A stretch of 64,000 nt of DNA from Gordionus sp. m RMFG-2023 (GCF_954871325.1 NC_088775.1:59001561-59065560), one strand, 5' to 3'; positions 34,395 to 46,570 are shown, counted from the stretch's first letter. Made by a program: numbers and translations. Notes: generated from the letters alone by a model not told the origin.

Positions 34395-34632
34395 ATAGGT
34401 AAAAATAGATGGGTGGAAAGCAATGCTGAAGAATATTTGGCAGATTTGCTCCGTTCTACGTCTAAATAACCATATTTTAATTAAATTTATTTTAATATTA
34501 CAAACTAACAAATTGTGTAAAAAAAATTTCAGATTGGAATTTAGAAAATATTTTCCTAGATTACGAAAAGATAAGATTAAAAGAGAAGTCCAATCAAAAA
34601 ATGAGAAACTTCCGATCAAAAAAGGGAAATAA
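34395..34632 (+). CDS. Candidate last two exons of a small gene, unknown product
   Basis: Exon 34395-34459, after the acceptor TTATAACTAAG, reads IGKNRWVESNAEEYLADLLR then S and a split Thr. A 73-bp intron (GTCTAA to AATTTCAG, 34460-34532) leads to exon 34533-34632. This exon completes the Thr and reads LEFRKYFPRLRKDKIKREVQ then SKNEKLPIKKGK and TAA. The phases match (AC + A). The C-terminus is strongly basic, suggesting a nucleic-acid-binding or nucleolar protein, but this is only composition. The donor GTCTAA is weak, so the model could be chance. Confidence 0.35.
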
Positions 34633-35344
34633 TAATTTATTATTTTCTAAAATTGAAATTTTTTATTTTCTAATTGTGATTTTAGAAACATATTGCAATG
34701 CCATTTTTTCTTTAATTTTTTGTTATATTTAATTTTTTTCCTCAGCTTGATCATTCTTTTTGTATTTTTTGCTTAGATTATTTGATTCTTTTAAAAACTA
34801 TTACTTTTCTCGCTTTTTATCCTCCTTTTTGATTTTTATTATTACCCTTTTTTAATTCTTTTAGTAATTTTATTTTTAAAAATATCTCAAATTACAAATT
34901 CTCTCCATTATTTGTCATCTTTCTATTTTTCTCACATATTAAATTTTTTTAAAAACTTATTCTCATTTTTTTGCATATTTTTCTGTATATATTTTCATTA
35001 TGAAATAAATAAAGTGAATAGTTTCTATTAAACCCTTATTGACAAATATTATGCTTTCACTACTAGGAATCATGCGTCTAGAGATCAGTGAAAATTTAAT
35101 TAAGGATTTAAATTATTCAAAATAATATTGTTAACCGAAATCTACTTGTTGAATATGTTGATCGATGTTATTTTATAATTTATTTTGGCAATTGATTTAT
35201 TTTATATTACATCAATTTGTATTTAAATTTAATCGGTGAAAATTTTGTATTAACATTTTTTTTATACATCAATTTGTATCAGTTATTTTTTTTATTATTG
35301 TTAAAAAAAAGATATATAAAGAGATAAAAAAATGTAATTGATCT
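34633..35344. other. AT-rich interval
   Basis: T-rich sequence with no gene seen. ACATCAATTTGTAT occurs twice (35209 and 35264) just upstream of Gypsy-2. Confidence 0.5.
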
Positions 35345-35575
35345 TGTTAATATGACCGATTAATACTAACCTTTAAATTGTTTTTTTTATGTTGATATAA
35401 ATTGATAGATTGATTTTTTTTATATAAATTTTGTTATTTAAGGCAGATTTTTTTTAGTTTAACAAAAATGTAAAATTTTAAAATATATTGTATAAAATTA
35501 AATTATTTATTTAAATAAACGATTTTTATATTTAGAAAACGCGTATCATCACTTCAAATATACTAAAATACTTTA
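35345..35575 (+). repeat. 5' LTR of Gypsy-2
   Basis: It starts TGTTAATATGACCGATTA and ends CTAAAATACTTTA. It differs from the 3' copy by very few bases plus two short length changes. Confidence 0.85.
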
Positions 35576-36113
35576 TGGTGGCAGCGGTGGGATATGGAGA
35601 CCAGGAACGACAAAATTTACAATCCAATTACGATAACAGACAACGATGGAAAACAAGAGGCCATGACTTTCAATAAATATTTATCAAGGAAACAGTTATA
35701 ACCCCAGATATCAAGGAAATAATTACAACCCTAGATATCAGAATTATAACGCGAATTATTACAACAACGTCAGAGCAAACTATCCAGGATCGTACAATAA
35801 TTCTTCGAGATTTGATAATTGAGCTAGTTATAATAAAAATGACTATAATAATAATAGATTTAATAATCATTATAATTACAGATATAACAGACATTATAAC
35901 GATTCAAGATGCATTCAAAGTTATAACGATAATCATAATATTGGAAATCGAGGTACAAATCAAGTATGCAATTGTAAATATCATAACAACGACAGTAATC
36001 AATCACGATATACAAATAAAGTAAACACTGTAAATATAGAAGAGATAAAAGAAGATGATAATGACAAACTAGAAAGAAAAGAATATAATTTATACAATTT
36101 AGACATAAACAAT

Positions 36114-36692
36114 ATGGATACCGATAATAATTACACAGCTAACGATGCTTATAAGGTCACGGTATATTTGAACGACATGCCTATTTTGATGCAGATTGAT
36201 ACCGGCTCGAGGTATAGTATTCTACCGATTCATATCGCGAAAAAGATTGGAGTAAAAATCTTAAATAAATCAGATATTAAATTAACTGGATATGATGGAA
36301 ACACAATAAATGTATTAGGAACTACCAAAGTCAAGGCAAAATTCGAGGACAAAAGTCAAATCTTAACTGCTTATGTAGTCCAGAGTGATAAGATTGCATT
36401 GTTAGGAAGGACCTGGATAACAGTTTTTGGGAATATACTAGATAAATTTGTGAATATTGTCGAGGATGATTATGATAATACCATACAAGAATTAATCAAG
36501 CAATGTAATTTTGTAAATATAATCGAGGAAAATAGAATAGTAGATAGTAAAAATTATGAAGGTACATATTACAATAAAAAGCATGAAAATTATAATTATA
36601 AATATCATAATAAAAAAAACTTGAATAAAATTGAATTATGTAAATTAATACTAAATGTTAAAAAAGAAATAAATTCTTATAAATTAGAATAA
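36114..36692 (+). pseudogene. Retropepsin-like protease frame of Gypsy-2 (fossil element)
   Basis: A frame of 192 residues includes VTVYLNDMPILMQIDTGSRY (the D-T-G catalytic loop, residues about 17-36), KIGVKILNKSDIKLTGYDG (flap region) and IALLGRTWI, the I/L-L-G-R-x-W motif that closes Gypsy proteases. The C-terminal 60 residues are Lys/Asn/Tyr-rich without known motif. It follows an Asn/Tyr-rich Gag-like stretch (35690-36100), as in a gag-pro arrangement, but no RT follows. Confidence 0.8.
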
Positions 36693-37732
36693 ATAAATCA
36701 TTTGATAACAATTGGAGAAATAATAGTTATTAAAAACAATAATGAAATAAAAATTGAAGAAAATAATAAAATAAATATTTTTATAATTAATAAAAAATTT
36801 AAAAAAACTTTGGAAAAGAAAATTAAAACAAAGGTGATTAAATATCGTGATGTTGAAAGAGAGATTAGGAGTACGATATGGAGATCGTATGTTGAAAATG
36901 GAAGGAATTTTGTTATAAAGAACAAGTTAAAGAGAAATTATGATATAAAAAAAGTGTTTAAATTGAAAAATAAAGGAGTAAAATTTAAAAATAAAAATAA
37001 TAAATAAAAAAAATTATTATTATATTTAACGAAACAATTCCAAATATTCTATTATGATTCTTATTCTTATGAATGATTCTGATAAATTATTTATTCCATT
37101 ATCATTTCAATTATTCCAAAATTATTTTATTTAAGATATATTGATCATAATATATATTTACAAACATTGATAAAAATGATAATAAATAACGAGATGAACC
37201 AGCTAGTGTGAAGATGATGTTCAAGCGAATGATTAGGTGATAAGGATACAAGCAAAAATTAATGAAAAGATAGACTGAGGCTAAACAACAACAAAATATC
37301 AAATGAAAATTCTACAAAGGAGAAAAAATTTTTAGAGGTGGAAGAAGTGAACAAGTTCAAGATTCTAAAATTCAAAGTCAAGTTCAAAAGCGAGAATATG
37401 ACATACGACATAGAAAATGATTGTTATGAATAAATTAAATTTTGTAAAAAAAATATATATATAAAATTTTGAAAGAGAAATGGGATGATCAATACAAACA
37501 GCAAATCAACAAGCAATGTTCAACTAACGACGTTTCAACAATGATGCTCAACCAACGATGTTTCATGATGTTCGATAATCGATTCAACAAACGATAATCA
37601 GATGGTCAAACAAACAATCTAAAGATATACGAACAAATGACTAATGGAGCAATTGAGAAACATGACTGAAGTGACGATAAGATTCACATGTAAGAAAAAC
37701 CTGAGTGGAGATCATTTTTTTAAAGGGTTGAA

Positions 37733-37989
37733 TGTTAATATGACCGATTATTACTAACCTTTAAATTGTTTTTTTTATGTTGATATAAATTGATTTTTTT
37801 ATAAATTGATAGATTGATTTTTTTTATATAAATTTTGATATATTTTGTTATATAAGGCAGATTTTTTTTAGTTTAACAAAAATGTAAAATTTTAAAATAT
37901 ATTGTATAAAATTAAATTATTTATTTAAATAAACGATTTTTATATTTAGAAAACGCGTATCATCACTTCAAATATACTAAAATACTTTA
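37733..37989 (+). repeat. 3' LTR of Gypsy-2
   Basis: It starts TGTTAATATGACCGATTATT and ends AATACTTTA. It carries a short internal duplication of the TTGATTTTTTTATA region relative to the 5' LTR. A purine-rich AAAGGGTTGAA lies directly upstream. Confidence 0.85.
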
Positions 37990-38469
37990 GAAAAATAAAA
38001 ATGTAATTTATCATATAATAAAATTAAAATTATGATTTAAAATAAAATGATAATCAATGAAAAATGTGTAATAATTATTTATGATAAAACATGGAAATAA
38101 TCCAATTCCAACACTACTGAAAAATTCATATTCGATAATAATATTACAGTATGGAATAGTCTAAGTTCCAATAGAAAATATTTGGGGAATCACGAGATTA
38201 GAAGAAGAATCAACCTAACTAGCAAAGAAGGATAATAAAATAAAAGAATTGGATAAATTTCCCAAAAGAAATATGTAGAACTGATACTCACTAAAACAAG
38301 CAGTTATTCGTGTGAAGACAAATATTAATCGATTTTAGCATAAATTTGATATTATAGATAACTTTTTGATTTAAAAAATTAATATAAATTTTCATTTTTA
38401 TATAGCTAATATTATATATATTATAAATAATAAATTAAAATAATCTTTCCAACATTTTTTGGAGAATTA
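37990..38469. other. AT-rich interval
   Basis: No gene or element identified. It may hold the 3' untranslated region of the minus-strand exon that ends at 38470. Confidence 0.4.
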
Positions 38470-38774
38470 TTAGCGTTGGGTAGAGATACAAATAAATAAG
38501 TGTAACTTTTCCCCATCATCCAGCTTCTTATTCGTTAAGGAATTAATACAATCGGTTAGATCGGAAAGATTATCTATGATCATGTTGAGGCAGGTGTATG
38601 TGGCATGAGAGAGATGAATCTCCAAAGCGTCATCTTGCGGATTTAACTGAGAAGCTACTCGACACAAGGCCCGATAATCAAAATAAGCCAGATCGGGATC
38701 GCCGCAGAATTTCTGGCCAACTTCATTCTCGGTCCGAGTTAGAGGGTAGTGGTGGCGGTTATCCACTTTCGTGC
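38470..38774 (-). CDS. Candidate terminal coding exon, unknown host gene
   Basis: The minus strand is open for 100 codons ending in TAA at 38470-38472, in sequence far less AT-rich than the neighbourhood. It follows an acceptor (TTTATTTAAACCCTACTTGAG) and starts two bases into a codon. It reads TKVDNRHHYPLTRTENEVGQ, KFCGDPDLAYFDYRALCRVA, SQLNPQDDALEIHLSHATYT, CLNMIIDNLSDLTDCINSLT and NKKLDDGEKLHLFICISTQR. It looks like a soluble helical domain. There is no in-frame ATG near the start, so upstream exons are needed. I do not recognise the family, and it is not a transposon motif known to me. Confidence 0.55.
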
Positions 38775-39069
38775 CTCAAGTAGGGTTTAAATAAAGGAAA
38801 AGATATTGAAACGAATATCAGATAAAAATAATTGGTTATGACAGATAATTGTTTTAAAGAAGAAGAAACACTTTAAAAAAATATATGAAAAAATAAATAT
38901 AAAAGGAGGGTTGATCACATAAATTTAAATTTCATCACTTGATTATTATAAGATTTTAACTTCATTTCGATTAATTATAAAAGAATGTGATTTAAAACTA
39001 CTCCATGTAAGCGAATAAGCTTACATAATTCAATAATTAATAACTATGTTTTATTTTATTAATCTATAT
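38775..39069. other. AT-rich interval
   Basis: No feature seen; probably intron upstream of the exon at 38470. Confidence 0.4.
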
Positions 39070-42000
39070 GGGTGATTCCACGAATCGATCAAAAAAACGA
39101 GATTTTCGGCCGACCTTCATAAAAATGAATGAAATGTTAGTTATTTATGTTGTAAATGTTAAGAGAATCAAAATTTTAAAGTGATAGCTCAACCAAATCC
39201 AAAGATATACGCCTTCAAAGTCGAAAATCGCGAAGTGCGTGATTTCTTTAAATTGTGTTTTTTAAAAAAATACTTAAGATAGAGTTACAAATTATATATC
39301 ATTTTATAGCCCTTAAAATTTTACGTTGGAAAATATAAAAAAAAATTAAAAAATTTCTAGTGTTCTCTTATTTCTGGTAAAAATAAATAATTTACATTGT
39401 TAGGAAGAGATTTTTTTGGGTGTTAATATTCACTAAAAATGTTTATTACCCTTATATAAAACGATTTAATAAAAAATCTCGATAGCCATTTTTTTTTTAA
39501 TTTTATTTGAATTTTTATTATTTTTATAAATATAAAAATGTAATATAGATGGTATATTAAAATATTTTTATAATATATAATTTTTAATAAAAATATGAAT
39601 AGTATTATGATTAAAATTAAAAAATCAATTGAGTATAACCTAGAATGATGTCCTGGGGCGATATGTAAGCAGGCAGCCCATACAAATATTATTTTATTTG
39701 GACGCTATATTGTAAAATAAACATATTTTAAAATTTTATACACAAACAATTATAAAAAAAAATACCACTTGTTTTAATCTTATCCCATTTGGTTCTTATT
39801 AATAGAATTTCTTGAGACGATAATTTGTAGATACGTCCTATCACTGTAATAGGATCTACTATTGTTATTATTTGATTATATCTTTTCCTCAATTGTGGGG
39901 TAAAAGAAGGATGGTGATGGTCCATGGGGATGTAAAAAGGAAATATTCCTCAGTAATTTCATTCTTTTTTAGTACTGTGGCTAACCACCAAAAATCGTCA
40001 TAAACACATGTTATGAATCCTTTAATATCGGCAAAAAACAAATTATCGGCAAAAGGCAAATTATCTGCATTTGAGATACTGTTAATTTGAAAGTCCTCTG
40101 CATATGAATATATTTTTGATTTAAGCTTACTTAAACTCAAAGGAAATACAGCATGTATTTCCCGAGTTCCTGGAATGGGACGTGCTAAACTGAATCTTTT
40201 TCGAAGTTTAATCTATTGTTATGTTCGTTTGTTATATACGTAAAATTTGCTGATGTCATGTTTTGTTTCGCAAATTGATATAAATCAATTGGCGTTAAAA
40301 TGTGGCCAGAACTGATGCGCTGAAGGCTTGAACGTGCTGCTAATCTTTTTAATGTTCTGCCAAGGCAGTCACATGGACCTTTTCCATGGGATGTAGCTGA
40401 AAAATGCCATTCAGCTGCTGTAAAATCTGATTCATGATAACACAGATTTATAAAAAATATTCTGTTTTTATATTGGGCAGATAAATTTTGAGGAAAGTAG
40501 ACCCCTCTCAAAATTTATAGACACTCATTATAGCTGAAATTTATGATCCGTCAGAGCAGTAATATATTTTGTTTGGCTTTTTGTTGAATTATTGGTCAAA
40601 AACTTTATCATTTTAGTCTGGTATAAATGTAATGCAATAACATCATGTTGAAGTGACTCTGATATTACCACATATAAGGTTTTCTATATTGCCATTATTA
40701 TAATAATATGCTATCAAAAAAAAATAAAAATTCTTGAGAAGATTTTGTTATTGTTTCTAGATTACTTCTATCAACAGATACCCACTGTTTAAAGGATATA
40801 TGATCTATGTCATTTTGGGTAAATACATCATTTAATTTTTCTTTAATTGAGAATAAGCCTGGACAATAGTTACAATCTCCTAAATAACAAATAGGGAGGG
40901 CTGGATTGCATATCGCTTGGGCTAAAATATTTTTATAGTTATGTAATGGATATTCTGGCCTAGCTAATAGTTTTGCCAAATTAGCATCTACAAACATAAG
41001 CTTAAAATTTTGATGAATTACACAAACACACATACTGTGTGTTCCACTTGATCCAGCCAGAATACAATTTTTTGGCCGTAAATCTGCAAATTTAGAAAAT
41101 ACAACTTTAATTATCGGGTGCATCTCTTTAAATCGTTCATATAATTCTTTTAAATGGTTTTAAATTAATCTTTTTTGAGACTGCTCCTTTTCCCTATGAT
41201 TATTATGGATTTATAGTCCTTTTTCCCGGGCATCGCGCGGCTAACTTCATCAGAGGAGTAAAAATTTTCTATAATATTTACAGTTTCCTGATCAATTGTT
41301 CGCCCAGGTTTTATATTGGGGGATGACATAAATCGTTTTGATTCAATTAGTTTTTTAGATTTTCTCACCAAGTAATTCGTGGCTTTGAACTCCATCTGAA
41401 TTTTTTGATAGGTCCAAGTTGGAGGCAGCATAGTAAAAAGTTGATATTTTTTTTCCTTAGAAATAATTGGATAGTTATCTTTTAAATTTAGAAGAAGTTC
41501 CTCATTTTTATTATTTTGTATATCAGACTCAGGAAGGTTGCTTCTAAATATGGTTTGACATTACTTTTGTTATTTCTTTAAGTTTTTCTTTCGGATATTT
41601 CTTTTCTTTTTTATTGGGGATTGGCCCAATTCTTCTAGCGATACATTTATTATATCCAACGTTGAACTGGATGGGGCTGGTTCGGGCTCTTCATTTTCAG
41701 ATGTATCCTCAATTAATTCCTTATTTATAAGCGACATGAATGACATAATGATTGATCTATTGTTAATAGACCTTTAGATTTTTTAATCATGCTTAGGGTC
41801 ACCTAGTTATATATTTAAAATAATCACGATATCCAAAAATAAAAAAATATATATTGTCAAATCCAGAATCTAAAATGAAAAATGTTTTAATCCATAATCT
41901 AAATAAACTTACCTTTTGTAGATTTTTTGAAAAAGATTTGTGGCCCTCTCTAAAAAAAAGATTGGTACAAAGCAACTTCATTATTACAATTTTTAATGCT

Positions 42001-42927
42001 AAATTTAAAAAAAAATTTTAAAGTTAAAAAGAAATATTATTTTAAACCTTATGTTCTTTTCAATCATTGATTGATAATTAAATTTTTCTATTTATCGATT
42101 AAAAAATGTAATAGAAAGAAAGGAAAAAAAAAAATAAACTGATAAAATCTTAAATTACAAATAATAACGATAGTAGATCCACAAAAATGAAAGGATATAT
42201 CTACAAATTATGGCTTTATGTATTTCTATTAATAAGCGCAAAATTATAATAGTTTGAATATAAAATTTTAAAATATGTTTATTTACAATATAGCGTCAAT
42301 AAAATAATATCTGTATGGGCTGCCTGCTTACATATCGCCCCAGGACATCATTCTTGGTTATACTCAATTGATTTTTTAATTTTAATCAGAATATTATTCA
42401 TATTTTTATTAAAAATTATATATTAAAAAAATATTTTAATATAACGCCATCTATATTATATTTTTTTATTTATAAAAATAATAAAAATTCAAATAAAATT
42501 AAAAAAACAAAAATGGCTATCGAGATTTTTTATTAAATCGTTTAATATAAGGGTAATAAACATTTTTAGTGAATATTAACACCCAAAAAAATCTCTTCAT
42601 AACAATGTTAATTTTTTATTTTTACCGGAAATAAGAAAACACTTGAAATTTTTTAATTTTTTTTTATATTTTCCAACGTAAAATTTTAAATATAATTTGT
42701 AACTTTATCTTAAGTATTTTTTTAAAAAAACACGATTTAAAGGAATCACACAAAATCACGAACCGCGATTTTCGACTTTGAAGGCGTATATCTTTGGATC
42801 TGGTTGAGCTAGCACTCTAAAATTTTGATTTTCTTAACATTTACAACATAAACAACTAGCATGCAAAGTTATATTCATTTTTGAGATGGTCGGCCGAATC
42901 ATTGGTAGATTTGTCATGGAATTACCA
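39070..42927 (-). mobile_element. Long-TIR DNA transposon, copy A
   Basis: Two arms of about 670 bp face each other, 39070-39740 and about 42260-42927. The tips are GGGTGATTCCACGAATCG and the complement of TGGTAATTCCATGAC. Arms share, in inverse order, GGCCGACC, AGATATACGCCTTCAAAG, TTCACTAAAAATGTTTATTA, TCCTGGGGCGATATGTAAGC and AGCCCATAC. Between them lies one minus-strand gene. Arm identity looks high, around 85-90% by eye. The target-site duplication is not evident. The same family is at 57130-60253, with a third end near 62674. The superfamily is not certain; Sola-like is my tentative guess. Confidence 0.85.
39728..41746 (-). pseudogene. Putative transposase of long-TIR element A, broken
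   Basis: From ATG at 41746 the minus strand reads MSFMSLINKELIEDTSENEE, then blocks in several frames. These are MSSPNIKPGRTIDQE and MPGKKDYKS (41350-41200); FSKFADLRPKNC and GSSGTHSMCVCVIHQNFKLM (41100-40980); a Cys cluster CNPALPICYLGDCNYCPG (near 40890); FKQWVSVDRSNLETI (near 40780); EWHFSATSHGKGPCD and LKRLAARSSLQRISSG (near 40400-40320); CVYDDFWWLATV (near 39995); and ITVIGRIYKLSSQE (near 39830). This order matches copy B and proteins annotated as uncharacterised in arthropods and cnidarians. About five frame breaks separate the blocks, including a deletion between the QWV and EWHF blocks. Transposase role is inferred from its position between TIRs. Confidence 0.7.
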
Positions 42928-45900
42928 TTTTTGATATAACAAATGATCTAATTTGAATGCACATAAAATATTAGTAATATACAAAATCTAATATTCAAAG
43001 TTAATAATACCCCTCTCGTGCTTAAATTTGCTTGGCATGGTTTGCAAACTTTAAATAATATACCCTTAAAATATTTATTTTTTGCGTAATACGAAAATTG
43101 TAATTCTCAATAAAAAAAATACTTTCCTGCCCAGGCACTAGCAGAAAATAAAAAAAAAGTCAGTTTAGGCACCACCAAATTTTTGCCTTAGGGAACTTAG
43201 GCATGCACGGACCAAAAAATGCAAATATTATCATTTTAAAAAGGTCAACTTTAAAAAAAAATTGCAAATATTTTAAAAATGATGCAAATGTCATTCATTT
43301 ACATGTATAAAAGTTGCCAAAACCAAAAATCAATCGCATTCTTTAGAAATGAAATATAATAATGGGAGCAAGACCTTTTCCAAAGGACTAATCCCATTCA
43401 TTTTATATACACTATTATGCCTATAAATTCAATCTTGTGTCAGTGAATACTAGTGATATTAAACGGCTCGTTTTGAGCCGATTTTTTAAAACGTCTAAAT
43501 CAATATTTTAGCCAGAAAAATATTGCCTAAGCCTTGAGATTTCGATAATATATGTCTAAACTTTTGTTCATTCTATGAGCAAAATCTTGAGGAAATAGGC
43601 TCGAAACGAGCCGTTTAATAACACTAGTGAATACATGTGTGGCTACCATCCCTCATGATGTTTCTTTTTTGAATTTACAAACGATTCATATTTTTTTTCT
43701 CGTCAGTGGCTTACCAGAAATAGTATTTACAAGTTCAAGAAAATTTTGGATTAAAAAAAAATAGAAGCTCCTTATGCCACTAGGTGAAGCTGTAAAATAA
43801 AAATCATATAGAGGCAAATATAATCTTGAAGATATTACATCAGGCTAGAGGACTTTTAGCTAATAAAATATCTTTTAAAAACAATTATTATTCTTTTTTT
43901 TTAAATAATAACACTATTTATTTAAAAATCAATTTTAAAATAATACATTGAACGTTAAAAGTAAAACATATATACATAATTTAAAAATATATATTAAAAA
44001 TATCATGTAAACTATTTGTAAATTAAAATCTATATAAAAAAAACTGTATAATAAAAAAAGAATTTATTACATTACGTGAATGGAGTGCTAATAACTCTTA
44101 GTTACGACAATAAAATTCTTGAATCACCCATCATGAAATAAAAAGGGATTAAGATTTAAAAAATTATATGACCAAATTGTTATATTTTCATCTCGATTTA
44201 ATATACAACGATATGTTCAAATAATCGTTAAAAAATCACCTTTGAAATATATATACTCGATTTTTTTTATACCATAGATATTAAAAATCAATATATAGAT
44301 TACAAAAAGTCAACATTTATTGTTTATAAATATGGCCGGAATTAGATAAACGATTTTGTGATATAAACAAAGCATTGAAAGGGTTTAATCCTATACCAAC
44401 CTAATTTTAAGTTTGACATTATTATATTCCCATTAACAAACCTTTATACATTGCCTTTCCTTAATTTTGAACAAAAAAAATTTTGTTTGATATTTAATAT
44501 TTAGAGAAATTTTTTTCAAAAACAATGTATTTCTATGTAATCCTTTCTTGAAACTCAAAATTTATACTTTATCTATTCCTGTTAAATCTTGTCGTGAACG
44601 ATATTTTCTTTGATAAAATGTATGTTCGAACGACAATGGGACAAATACGGTTAAGTTAACTTGTCATTATGAGCATCGAACATGTAATATTAAAAAATAT
44701 TAAAATTGATTAAATAATTGAAAAATTTTCAAAATCCTAAAATCGCAGAAAGATATAATATATTGTCATTTTATAAAAAAATTTTTAGAAATGAATGCAA
44801 TTATCACTAGCCATTCAATTATTTACATAATTATATATAATGGCTTATTCGTTTTTTTATTTTCTTAATTCCAGTTAGCTTCTAATAATAATATTATTAT
44901 CCTGTTTAGTAATATGTGTGATTTTAAGAATTTAATTATAAAAAAAAATTTAAATCATATCTATTTTAACTGTTCTATTAAAAAATTAATATTGTAAAAT
45001 AAAAATTTTAAACTTCAATGGATAATATTGTCACCATATTAGTGTTGAGAGGTGTTTTTTTTATAAAAAAATATCTTATTTATAATACATAATTTAATAA
45101 TATATAATAAAGTAGAAATTAAATTAGATATTTCTTAGGAATGCGTTCCGTAACGTCCCGAAATATGTTATTTTAGCAGGAACTGGAATGGAACAGGAAC
45201 GCAACATTTGTTACGAGTGCCTGATTTTTACATATGAAAATTTGGCACCACCAAAGGAAAATGTCTAGTTACACTACTTCTTTTTTGTGTTGTAAAAATA
45301 CTCTTATTAATTTCACAATAAATTTAGTCAAAAGAATTTTATATTTATAAAATTTCATTTTTTAAAAATAAATACATTAATAGTTAATAAAGAACCGATT
45401 AAAACCCGCCTATCGGTTGTATCCAAGTTGGCAGGATCCAAAGGCAGCGTATTCCTACCTAAGCAATATTGGTTACAAAAATATATTAATTTGTTTTTTT
45501 GTTGGGGGTGGGGTAAATTTTTAAGCAAAATATTTTAACTCAAAATCAATTTCTACTAAAAGTGAAGTTAGAACTCTATAATTATAGTCATGTAATTTTT
45601 AAATATTTGATTAAGGCTGCATCGATAATAAAAATCGGTGCGGATCAGGACTATACTAGCTGTTTTTTAAATCGGGACCCATCTTTTTTCAAACTCGATC
45701 CTACACTCTGCTATTAATATTATTATTGGTTATTGCTTTTTTCGAGGGGCATATTATCATTTTTTTTTCATGTTTGTTCCATTCAAATATTAATAAGGGA
45801 TTGGTCGCTTTTATTTTTTGTATACAATAAGTGATTTAACTACCAAGTACAAATCAATATTTGATAATTTTATTGTAAACAAAATTTAATTTAAAAAAAA

Positions 45901-46570
45901 TTTTTAATTTATATATATATTGTAAATTGAATAATTTTCACAAAACGTATATAAATTTTCTTAGGAGACATAAAACTATGAAACTTTTGTTGAAACCTAG
46001 TTTTAAGAACATTTTTCATATTTATTTTTATCTGCGTAATGAATTCTAGTGATATTTACTTTATAAAAAATAAATAAATCCGAGGTGTTTTGATTTTCAT
46101 GGACGAAATGACACCTTAAATCTTTAATAAGCTATCTAAAGAAATTTAAATGATACTTCTAACTCAATTATATCGTAATAAGATATCTAAAATTAAAAGG
46201 AGTGCATTTGCCCAAAATGCCCCATTTTTTCACATGCTCATAACTCACACGATGTTTGGAGTTGGAGGCTTAAATTTTACTTTTTCTTAGTAATAATATA
46301 TGCGACATTTTAGAAAAATGTAAAAAGGTGATTATCCTCTCATAATAATCGGAAGTTTATATTAGATTAATACATATTTTTACAAATTTTTCCAAAAATA
46401 ACCAATTTTTATAAAAATAAGTAAATTATATGTAAAAAAATAAACCAATCATAAAAATAACATCCCTTTTATTTATGTTAAAAAAATAAACATAAAAAAA
46501 TCCCTAAGAAAACTAAGATAAATAATATACCCCTTGAAAGAAGCAATAACTAATTATATCTTATTCAAGC
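42928..46570. other. Long AT-rich interval with decayed element pieces
   Basis: Besides the MITE at 43451 I see no gene. GGCACCACCAAA occurs at 43172 and 45245. A GGAATGCGTTCCGTAACG / GGAACGCAACATTTG patch at 45139-45223 ends GAGTGCCTG, which is hAT-end-like. An ATCGATA-type fragment is at 45611-45715. 46080-46330 resembles the flank style of the long-TIR family, but no partner was found. Confidence 0.4.
43451..43626. mobile_element. hAT MITE, family II, copy 3
   Basis: The ends are TAGTGATATTAAACGGCTC and GAGCCGTTTAATAACACTA, flanked by the perfect 8-bp duplication GTGAATAC (43443-43450 and 43627-43634). 176 bp, no coding capacity. Confidence 0.95.

Larger units (their letters stand above)
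35345..37989 (+). mobile_element. Gypsy-2, compact LTR element with protease domain
   Basis: Two near-identical LTRs (35345-35575 and 37733-37989) enclose only about 2.16 kb. The internal part holds a primer-binding-like TGGTGGCAGCGGTGGG directly after the 5' LTR, an Asn/Tyr-rich Gag-like tail, an aspartic protease frame, and an AT-rich remainder. No reverse transcriptase, RNase H or integrase is visible, so it is a deletion derivative that would need help in trans. It is broken as an autonomous element but looks young from its LTRs. No clear target-site duplication was seen at the borders. Confidence 0.85.

Noticed and set aside
35670-36024. Overlapping Ile-rich frames on both strands (VIIMIIKSIIIIV type)
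   Set aside because: Alternative frames of the Asn/Tyr-rich Gag-like tail of Gypsy-2; low complexity, no membrane-protein pattern.
42928-45280. A single large element bordered by GGCACCACCAAA words at 43172 and 45245
   Set aside because: The words are in direct orientation, the CAGGCACT-type ends do not have matching 8-bp flanks, and the interior shows no gene.
46080-46460. Another long-TIR arm (CATGCTCATAACTCACACGATG region)
   Set aside because: The style resembles the arms at 39 and 57 kb, but there is no GGGTNATTCCA tip and no inverse partner.
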